Origin: JAIBCC01 sp963763855
Lineage (GTDB): Bacteria > Acidobacteriota > Blastocatellia > Pyrinomonadales > Pyrinomonadaceae
NCBI GenBank assembly: GCA_963763855.1
Contig: CAVXPU010000010.1
Location: 25,432-89,431, forward strand
Direction: 5' to 3'
DNA length: 64,000 nucleotides
The position numbers were made by a program, and so were the translations under genes. The notes below the pieces were generated by a model that was given only the letters and a program-made list of their open reading frames with translations, ran no database searches and had not been told where the DNA came from. Below, piece by piece: positions 1 to 6,042 of this stretch (its first letter is position 1; each line of letters begins with the position of its first letter).

Positions 1-129
1 GCGATTGATGATGAAGAAAGTGAAGGAATGCTGATCAGGTTGGTAAAAAAAGACGATAAAATAAAAGCATTTACATTTGATGAAAAAGAGCTTGAAACCA
101 TAAAATACGACGAGATTGAGGTGCGTTAA
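1..129 (+). CDS. C-terminal end of a probable AAA-type ATPase (partial)
   Basis: An open frame runs in from the left edge and stops at TAA 127-129, giving 42 C-terminal residues. They are charged, with the run MLIRLVKKDDKIKAF followed by a Glu-rich tail. From memory this style of ending is found in AAA_15/AAA_21-type ATPases that are encoded just ahead of TOPRIM-like DUF3226 or DUF4435 proteins. The stop codon overlaps the next start by one base (TAATG), so the two genes are translationally coupled. No Walker motif is visible because the catalytic part lies outside the window. The call therefore rests on the partner gene and on the tail, and is weak by itself. Confidence 0.4.
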   Translation, partial: AIDDEESEGMLIRLVKKDDKIKAFTFDEKELETIKYDEIEVR

Positions 130-755
130 TGCAAAGAAAAAAAGTTCTTTTGGTTGAAGGCATAAACGATAAACACGTTATCAATAACCTCCTAAAAATT
201 CATAATTCAGAACTTGCCGATGAAATTACAATTCGAGATAAGCAAGGCATCACTAATATTTTAGAAACTCTAAAAATTGAAGTTGAGGCAAATCAAGATT
301 TTTTAGGAATCGTTGTTGATGCAAATGCAAGTCTTGATTCTCGTTGGCAAAGTTTAACTGACCGTTTGAAAGAAGTTGGTTATTCAAAAACGTCCGTAAA
401 TCCGCTAAAAAGCGGTTTGATTTTGGAATCTGAAGATTTTCTCCCAAAACTCGGTATTTGGGTAATGCCAAACAATGAACTGGTTGGGAAAATCGAAAAT
501 TTTATTCGACTTTTAGTAGCCAAAGAAAAAGAACCTCTTTGGAAAATTGTCGAAACATCTGTTAACGATATTCCGAATGAACACAAACTCTTTGCGGAAA
601 AAGACTTAATTAAAGCACAAGTTCATACTTTTCTTGCTTGGCAAGACGAGCCCGGCAGACCAATGGGTGAATCAATTACACGAAGATATTTTAAGCCTGA
701 CGCACCAGAAGCACAAAAATTTATAAGTTGGCTGAAACTCCTTTTTGTAGAATAA
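129..755 (+). CDS. DUF3226-family TOPRIM-like protein, partner of an upstream ATPase
   Basis: This 208-residue protein has the layout of DUF3226. An N-terminal strand ends in VEGINDK with the TOPRIM-type acidic residue E10. A second strand carries VVDANASLDSRW near residues 62-72, and LGIWVMPNN with the following acidic helix lies near residues 109-126. The usual TOPRIM DxD is D64-A-N66 here, so the second Asp is Asn, and D70 might substitute. In related ATPase-TOPRIM pairs (OLD, Gabija, PARIS AriA/AriB) the TOPRIM protein is the nuclease or effector and the ATPase is the sensor. Assigning that role here is inference. It starts one base inside the upstream stop. An acyl-CoA thioesterase follows after only a few bases. 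Confidence 0.65.
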   Translation: MQRKKVLLVEGINDKHVINNLLKIHNSELADEITIRDKQGITNILETLKIEVEANQDFLGIVVDANASLDSRWQSLTDRLKEVGYSKTSVNPLKSGLILESEDFLPKLGIWVMPNNELVGKIENFIRLLVAKEKEPLWKIVETSVNDIPNEHKLFAEKDLIKAQVHTFLAWQDEPGRPMGESITRRYFKPDAPEAQKFISWLKLLFVE

Positions 756-759
756 TTTT

Positions 760-1176
760 ATGAATAAAGACCAATGCCAAATCCAAAATCCGAAACCCGA
801 AATCCTCCGCGATGCCGCGATTCGAATAACGATGATGCCGCGTGATACAAATGCTCACGGAACCGTTTTTGGCGGAATCATTTTGAGTTATATCGATGTT
901 GCGGGGGGAGTTGAAGCCGCTCGTCATACTCATCATGATAGATTCGTAACCGTTGCAATGAAAGAAGTTATCTTTCACGAACCGGTGTTTATCGGCGATC
1001 TGGTAAGTTTTTACGCGGAAACGATAAAGGTGGGAAATACTTCGATCACGATAAAAGTTACGGTCGAATCCGAACGTTTTGGTTCACGCGGAGATGCCGT
1101 GAAAGTGACGGAAGCCGAAGTTATTTACGTCGCGATTAATCAGAATCGGGAAAAAGTTCGAATCGGAAACGCGTAA
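760..1176 (+). CDS. Hotdog-fold acyl-CoA thioesterase (YciA/BACH type)
   Basis: This 138-residue single-hotdog protein carries the family signature near residues 24-50: MMPRDTNAHGTVFGG, then a helix with D46. In this family the Asn/His-Gly loop and the Asp on the central helix form the active site that hydrolyses acyl-CoA thioesters in the cytoplasm. The first 15 residues (NKDQCQIQNPKPEI) are low complexity. They come from a dispersed AT-rich repeat, so the functional domain starts near residue 18. ATG 832 and 835 are in frame, but they would remove a conserved strand, so 760 is kept. The TAA stop (1174-1176) lies inside the arm of an inverted-repeat element. Substrate preference cannot be read from sequence. 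Confidence 0.82.
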   Translation: MNKDQCQIQNPKPEILRDAAIRITMMPRDTNAHGTVFGGIILSYIDVAGGVEAARHTHHDRFVTVAMKEVIFHEPVFIGDLVSFYAETIKVGNTSITIKVTVESERFGSRGDAVKVTEAEVIYVAINQNREKVRIGNA

Positions 1177-1287
1177 CGCCGCCATCTTGGCGGCTGTCTG
1201 GAGGGCATCTTGCCCTAGTCTTGAATTCCGAAAAATATACGCGGTGACAAGATGTCGCCGCGACAGCCGCCAAGATGGCGGCGTTAC
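1173..1287. repeat. Inverted-repeat hairpin element (ATCTT-loop family), copy 1
   Basis: Two perfect 26-base arms (1173-1198 and 1262-1287) face each other. Each arm is itself a hairpin, GCCGCC-ATCTT-GGCGGC. Between them lie two further hairpins with the same loop, GGGC-ATCTT-GCCC and, on the other strand, GCGGCGAC-ATCTT-GTCACCGC. The left end overlaps the thioesterase stop codon and the right end lies seven bases before the truA start. The structure resembles REP/BIME elements moved by RAYT transposases. Related copies are at 43557 and 46658. Confidence 0.85.
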
Positions 1288-1293
1288 ATTAAG

Positions 1294-2055
1294 ATGCAAA
1301 CTTTTAGATTGGAAATTGAATACGAAGGAACACGCTATCGTGGTTGGCAGATTCAGCCGCATGAACGCACCGTGCAAGGCGAAATCTTGACTGCTGCTGA
1401 AGATGTTTTTCAGCAGCGGGTTGAGATTGGCGGAGCCGGACGAACTGATGCCGGGGTTCACGCATTGCAGCAAATTGCTCATTTACGGGTTCGTGACGGC
1501 AAAAAAGATTACAAACCGCATCAACTCATTTTCGCTTTGAATGATAGGCTTCCGCACGATATTAACATTTTGAAAGTTTCAAACAGTTCAAATGAGTTTC
1601 ACGCTCGTCACAATGCAGTTTCACGTCAATATCTTTATCAAATCTCCACCCGAAGAACAGCTTTTGCTAAAAATCATGTGTGGTGGATAAAGGACAATCT
1701 CAATCTAAAAGCGATGAATGAAGCAACGAAAGCCCTAATCGGCAAACGTAATTTTCGTTCGTTTTGCGAGATTGAAGACGAAAGAGATTCAACGATTGTT
1801 GTAATCAATTCGGCTACGCTTTCCACTCGCGGAAGTATGATTTATTTTCGAATTAACGCGAGTCATTTTTTGTGGAAAATGGTCAGAAGAATAGTTGGCG
1901 TGATTGCCGAAGTTGGACGTGGAAAGTTTTCGGTCAAAGATTTTGAAAACTTTCTTGAGACGCCAAATAATACCTTAGCGAAATTTACGGCACCTCCATC
2001 AGGCTTGTTTTTGGAGAAGATTTTATACAAATCTGACGAGCCTTCAGACTTGTAA
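1294..2055 (+). CDS. truA: tRNA pseudouridine synthase A
   Basis: This is a 253-residue TruA, of normal family length. It converts U38-U40 of the tRNA anticodon stem to pseudouridine. The catalytic motif GAGRTDAGVHA is present, with the nucleophilic Asp at residue 52. The RNA-binding YRGWQIQP loop lies near residues 15-22 and the C-terminal FLWKMVRRIVG motif is also present. The frame is open upstream to 1252, but that stretch lies within an inverted-repeat element and would add non-conserved residues. ATG 1294, followed directly by QTFRLEIEYEG, is the natural start. The gene lies between the repeat element and a ferredoxin gene. Its promoter may lie within or before the repeat. Confidence 0.95.
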   Translation: MQTFRLEIEYEGTRYRGWQIQPHERTVQGEILTAAEDVFQQRVEIGGAGRTDAGVHALQQIAHLRVRDGKKDYKPHQLIFALNDRLPHDINILKVSNSSNEFHARHNAVSRQYLYQISTRRTAFAKNHVWWIKDNLNLKAMNEATKALIGKRNFRSFCEIEDERDSTIVVINSATLSTRGSMIYFRINASHFLWKMVRRIVGVIAEVGRGKFSVKDFENFLETPNNTLAKFTAPPSGLFLEKILYKSDEPSDL

Positions 2056-2123
2056 GTTTCATTTTTTTATGCCAAATTCAATGAAGAAGAATTCATTATA
2101 ATTTATTGAGGAGTAAGAGCTAA

Positions 2124-2453
2124 ATGGCAAATATTACAGCGGAAACAGCTGCGGGAACAGTCTCATTTGAAGCCAAAACGGGACGAAAATTAGTTTTAGA
2201 ATTAGAAGATAACGGAGTAGATATTCTTCACCGTTGCGGCGGAAATGCACGCTGCACAACTTGTGCGATCGAAGTTACAGCCGGAACACCTTCAGCGAAA
2301 ACAGAAGCCGAAATTGGAGTTTTGGAAGCTAAAGGTTTGGGCGGAGCAACACGGCTTTCATGTCAGATTCGTTGCGATGGCGATCTGTCGTTTAAGGTTT
2401 TGAAACAAGCCAGCACCGCCGGAATCGAACCCGGAACTCGTCCTGAAGAGTAA
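2124..2453 (+). CDS. [2Fe-2S] ferredoxin, plant/xylene-monooxygenase fold
   Basis: This 109-residue cytoplasmic electron carrier has the plant-type cluster motif C38-x5-C44-x2-C47 (HRCGGNARCTTC) and the fourth ligand C80. The sequence around C80 (RLSCQIRCDGDL) is typical of the fold. A good ribosome binding site (GAGGAG) lies ahead of the ATG. No reductase or oxygenase gene is adjacent, so the redox partner is unknown. The C-terminal tail after residue 93 is polar and probably disordered. Confidence 0.88.
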   Translation: MANITAETAAGTVSFEAKTGRKLVLELEDNGVDILHRCGGNARCTTCAIEVTAGTPSAKTEAEIGVLEAKGLGGATRLSCQIRCDGDLSFKVLKQASTAGIEPGTRPEE

Positions 2454-2458
2454 AAAAA

Positions 2459-3532
2459 ATGAAAGCCTTCCATTTATTCATAATGATATTTGCTTGCTGC
2501 ATCATCGGGTGTGGGCAGCCAAGTGCCGAAGATGAGGGAGGCTTGCTTCAACAGCCTTTTCATAATGAGTTAAGCAAAGAGATAGCTGAAAATGAAATGG
2601 TGGTAAGCGTTGGAAAAGATGGGCTTCTTTCGGGACTTTGTATCGGAAAGACAAGCAAGGCTTTTGATTTGTTTTCGATTTCAGCGGATGGCAAAACGGT
2701 CAGACAACTAACAAATACGCCGGAAAATGAAGAACTTTGGGCAAGAATTTCTCCGAATCGAAAACAGATAATTTTTTATAGTTCGCCGCGTGGAGTAACG
2801 AGCGAACTGTGTCGTTATTCAAAACACGACTTGTGGGTAATGAATGCAGACGGGACGAACCAAAAAATTCTTTTAAGTCTGGAACGGGTAAAGAAGATGA
2901 ATTTTTCTGTTCACGGACACGGAGAATGGTCGCCGGATGGCAAAAAAATTCTGATGCTAATCGGTAAAAGTATGTCGGAACTGAACATTTATTTACTCGA
3001 CATAGAAACTGGCACGCTTGAACAATTAACTGACCGCGAAGGCATAAACACAGACCCAAGCTGGACGCCTGACGGACAAGAAATTTTATTTATTGGATGC
3101 CCCGATGGGAAAAAATGCAAAGAAAAAGATCACGAAATTTTTTCTATTCCTGCGAATTCTCGTAAAACAAAGGAAGCTAAAAGACTGACGAATGATAAAG
3201 ATTCGGCAAATGATGTTTATGTTTCCCCAGATGGAAAACGCATCGCTTGGCTTCGTGTTAAGAGCTTTGTTCCACAAGCCTTAGAGACATTTCACGGTGA
3301 TTACTCAAAGGAAAAAGGCATCACGAATATTAGAGCCTGCAAGGGCGGGTTGACTAATTGGATGCTTGATAGTTCGAGTTTATTGGTTAATATCACATCA
3401 ACTGGAAAGCTATTTGGCATTTCGCAAATGAGTTTAGATTGTAAGATTTTTAAGGACTTGTCGCCGAAAGAAAAGTTTGATAAAGGACTGAATTATATGT
3501 TTCCAACTTTTGGAACATTCGCAAAATCATAA
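2459..3532 (+). CDS. TolB-like beta-propeller lipoprotein (PD40/WD40-like repeats)
   Basis: This 357-residue protein starts with a short hydrophobic segment ending in the lipobox CIIGC. Cys18 is the predicted lipid-modified residue, so the protein should sit on a membrane facing the periplasm. The rest shows several PD40 repeats with the usual SPDGKKI/TPDGQEI and LTN/LTD turns, for example near residues 80-105, 155-165, 195-210 and 250-265. Such repeats build a propeller like that of TolB. The gene starts five bases after the ferredoxin stop, so co-transcription is likely. It may be sensory or structural, and no catalytic domain is visible. Confidence 0.72.
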   Translation: MKAFHLFIMIFACCIIGCGQPSAEDEGGLLQQPFHNELSKEIAENEMVVSVGKDGLLSGLCIGKTSKAFDLFSISADGKTVRQLTNTPENEELWARISPNRKQIIFYSSPRGVTSELCRYSKHDLWVMNADGTNQKILLSLERVKKMNFSVHGHGEWSPDGKKILMLIGKSMSELNIYLLDIETGTLEQLTDREGINTDPSWTPDGQEILFIGCPDGKKCKEKDHEIFSIPANSRKTKEAKRLTNDKDSANDVYVSPDGKRIAWLRVKSFVPQALETFHGDYSKEKGITNIRACKGGLTNWMLDSSSLLVNITSTGKLFGISQMSLDCKIFKDLSPKEKFDKGLNYMFPTFGTFAKS

Positions 3533-3552
3533 TTATTTTTAGGAGAAATAAA

Positions 3553-4014
3553 ATGTTAGAAAATTTGAAAAATTATTTAGTTGGTTCAACCGAAATAAAG
3601 ATTGCCGAAGCCCATTGCGATGGACCTTGCGGCGTTTACGATCCAGCGTCGATTCGGATTGCGGCGGAAGCAGTTGTCTCAATGACGAAAAAAATTCTTG
3701 ATCTGAAAAAACCGGAAGGCGACGATAAGGCTTATCAAAACACAATGTCGCGTTTTATTTCAATCAAAGAAGAACAAGCGACATTGGCAAAACGTGAAAT
3801 TCTGGTGCTCTGGACTGATTATTTCAAACCAAATCATTTGGAACAATTTCCAAATCTGCACGAAGTTTTTTGGAAAGCGGCAAAGCTTTGTTCGGCTTGC
3901 AAATATGAATTAAGCCTGCAGCATTGCGAAGAATTAATGGCGTCTTGCAAAGAAATTCACGACATTTTCTGGGCAAGCAAAGGTCGCGAAGTAGCATATT
4001 ACACAGCATCTTAA
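3553..4014 (+). CDS. sodN: Nickel-containing superoxide dismutase precursor
   Basis: This 153-residue protein carries the Ni-hook signature HCDGPCGVY at residues 21-29. In Ni-SOD the mature enzyme starts at this His, and His1, Cys2 and Cys6 bind nickel and dismutate superoxide. The first 20 residues form a removable leader ending IAEA, so the cleavage site should be A20/H21. The mature part (133 residues, all helical in the family) is of ordinary length. The GGAGAAAT ribosome site is good. The processing peptidase sodX lies just downstream, which strongly supports the call. Confidence 0.95.
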   Translation: MLENLKNYLVGSTEIKIAEAHCDGPCGVYDPASIRIAAEAVVSMTKKILDLKKPEGDDKAYQNTMSRFISIKEEQATLAKREILVLWTDYFKPNHLEQFPNLHEVFWKAAKLCSACKYELSLQHCEELMASCKEIHDIFWASKGREVAYYTAS

Positions 4015-4023
4015 GGATTTTGG

Positions 4024-4052
4024 AATTCGAATTGCGGATTGCGGATTTTTAG
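4024..4052. repeat. Short AT-rich tract of the AATTGCGGATTGCGGATT family
   Basis: A 29-base tract of tandem ATTGCGGATT-like words separates sodN and sodX. Related words occur at 782-806, 24815-24852, 25159-25188, 25364-25400 and 26159-26195, where they are translated inside genes. It appears to be an old dispersed repeat with no visible gene. Confidence 0.6.
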
Positions 4053-4077
4053 AAATCTGTGATTCGCTTTTTATTTT

Positions 4078-4410
4078 ATGAGAGATGCGAATTGGATGGA
4101 CGTTTTGATGTTAAAGCTCGGCTTATGCGAACGCTATCGCGTAGAAGGCGATTCGATGCTCCCAAACCTGAAAAACGGCGATGAAGTATTGGTGGCGAAG
4201 CCAAACAATTTGAAAATCGATGACATTGTTGTCGCCAAACATCCCTACCGAATAACTCCGATAATGAAACGAATCACAAATATCTCAACCGCCAGAAAAG
4301 TTTTCCTAAAAGGCGATAATCCCGATCCAATGGAAAGCTCTGATAGCCGAAATTTCGGTGAAATTGAGCAAAATGATGTAGTCGGAAAAGTTGTTTGTAA
4401 ACTGAATTAG
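4078..4410 (+). CDS. sodX: Ni-SOD maturation protease (S24/S26 signal-peptidase-like)
   Basis: This 110-residue S26-fold peptidase has the catalytic serine in GDSM (S26) and the general-base lysine at K64 in IMKRI. The C-terminal conserved box KGDNPDPMESSDSR near residues 78-91 is typical of signal peptidases. It lacks a membrane anchor, as expected for the cytoplasmic SodX type that cuts the Ni-SOD leader to expose the nickel-binding His. It lies 63 bases after sodN on the same strand, separated by a repeat tract. The functional link is established for this gene pair. Confidence 0.88.
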   Translation: MRDANWMDVLMLKLGLCERYRVEGDSMLPNLKNGDEVLVAKPNNLKIDDIVVAKHPYRITPIMKRITNISTARKVFLKGDNPDPMESSDSRNFGEIEQNDVVGKVVCKLN

Positions 4411-4497
4411 GTTTAGCTCACAATAATTCAACAGACTTGATAATATTGCCGGAGAATTCCACTTGACCTTGCCCTATTTTTCCCTTCAAATAAATGT

Positions 4498-5985
4498 ATG
4501 AATCGAGATGAGATGCTGGCTCGGGTTGTTGAACGCGAGAGTGAGTGGGACATTCTAATTATAGGCGGTGGGGCGACTGGCATTGGTTGTGCGGTGGACG
4601 CGGCTTCGCGTGGATATGATGTTTTGCTTTTGGAGCAGCACGATTTTGGCAAGGGTACTTCCAGCCGTTCGACCAAATTGGTTCACGGCGGAGTTCGCTA
4701 TCTTGAGCAAGGAAATATTTCACTCGTAATGGAAGCCTTGCAAGAGCGTGGGATTTTGAAGCAAAATGCACCACATTTGGTTAGTGAATTGGGTTTTATC
4801 GTGCCGAATTATGAATGGTGGGAGATGCCTTTTTATGGAATCGGGCTAAATATTTATAATCTTCTTTCGGGCAAATATGGTTTTGGCAAATCGCAGATCC
4901 TCTCAAAAGCTGAAACGCTAAGTCGTTTGCCGACAATTAAATCCGATGGTTTACGTGGCGGTGTTGTTTATTACGACGGACAATTCGATGATACTCGTCT
5001 TTTGGTAAACCTCGCACAAACTTCAGCCCAGCAAGGGGCGACACTTCTTAATTATTCGAGAGTTTTTCAACTGACCAAAGACGCGGACGGATTAATAGAC
5101 GGAGTTAATTTTACCGATGAAGAAACGGGGCAATTGCATCAGGCAAAGGCAAAAGTTGTAATCAATGCGACAGGTGCTTTTTGCGATACGGTTCGTAAAT
5201 TTTCGGTTGAAAAATCTAAGCCGATAATTGCTCCGAGCCAAGGGATTCATCTCGTTTTTGATAAATCTTTTTTGCCTGGTGAAACGGCGATCATGATTCC
5301 GCACACAACGGATGGTCGCGTGCTTTTTGCGATTCCCTGGCACAATCACACTCTCGTCGGCACGACTGATACGCCGATTGAATCTGCAAGTTTAGAACCG
5401 CGTCCATTTGAAAAAGAAATCGAATTTGTCTTGGCGACAGTCGTCGAATATTTGAGCAAACCGCCAACTCGCGATGATGTTTTGAGCGTTTTTGTTGGCG
5501 TTCGTCCTTTGGTAAAAGCTGGTGATGCAAAAAATACGTCGAGTCTTTCAAGGGATCATACGATTGAAATTGATAATTCGGGATTGCTGACAATTACGGG
5601 CGGAAAATGGACGACTTATCGGAGAATGGCAGAGGATGCGGTGAATCATGCGGCGACTTTGGGCAAATTGACAGAAAAAAATTGCGTTACAAAAGAATTG
5701 AAAATTTATCAAACTCCAATTAATTCGGGCGAAAAGCTTCATGAGAATTTTGAATATACGGTCGAAGATGTCATTTGTGCCGTTCGCGACGAAATGGCAC
5801 GAACTGTGGAGGATGTTTTAGCACGTCGTCTGAGAATTTTGTTTTTGAATGCTAAAGTTGCGATTGAAATTGCTCCAAAAGTTGCGGAAATTATGGCAAA
5901 TGAATTAGGCAGAGATGTTGATTGGCAAAAAGATCAGATTGTGAAATTCACAGAAATTGCGAGGCATTATTTGATTGCAAAATGA
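4498..5985 (+). CDS. glpD: FAD-dependent glycerol-3-phosphate dehydrogenase
   Basis: This 495-residue flavoprotein has the dinucleotide-binding motif IIGGGATGIGCA near residues 21-32 and the GlpD signature GTSSRSTKLVHGGVRYL near residues 52-70. The C-terminal DAO_C-like domain (from about 400) is present. It oxidises sn-glycerol-3-phosphate to dihydroxyacetone phosphate and passes electrons to the quinone pool at the inner membrane. No glpK or glpF is nearby, so it probably serves phospholipid-glycerol turnover or redox shuttling. A strong hairpin follows the stop. Confidence 0.93.
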   Translation: MNRDEMLARVVERESEWDILIIGGGATGIGCAVDAASRGYDVLLLEQHDFGKGTSSRSTKLVHGGVRYLEQGNISLVMEALQERGILKQNAPHLVSELGFIVPNYEWWEMPFYGIGLNIYNLLSGKYGFGKSQILSKAETLSRLPTIKSDGLRGGVVYYDGQFDDTRLLVNLAQTSAQQGATLLNYSRVFQLTKDADGLIDGVNFTDEETGQLHQAKAKVVINATGAFCDTVRKFSVEKSKPIIAPSQGIHLVFDKSFLPGETAIMIPHTTDGRVLFAIPWHNHTLVGTTDTPIESASLEPRPFEKEIEFVLATVVEYLSKPPTRDDVLSVFVGVRPLVKAGDAKNTSSLSRDHTIEIDNSGLLTITGGKWTTYRRMAEDAVNHAATLGKLTEKNCVTKELKIYQTPINSGEKLHENFEYTVEDVICAVRDEMARTVEDVLARRLRILFLNAKVAIEIAPKVAEIMANELGRDVDWQKDQIVKFTEIARHYLIAK

Positions 5986-6020
5986 TGATAGCGATCAGAC
6001 TCTCGCCTAATCGCTATCAT
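5985..6020. terminator. Bidirectional terminator hairpin between glpD and the HD-GYP gene
   Basis: An 11-bp perfect stem (ATGATAGCGAT at 5985-5995 with ATCGCTATCAT at 6010-6020) encloses a 14-base loop between two convergent genes. There is no long U-run, so the rho-independent call is moderate. Confidence 0.6.
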
Positions 6021-6042
6021 TATCGGTTATATTTTTTTGAAG

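Noticed and set aside
1187..1290. Small ORFs read across the hairpin elements (for example at 1187 and 23053-23197)
   Set aside because: They consist of repeat arms only, lack ribosome sites and give no family-like sequence.
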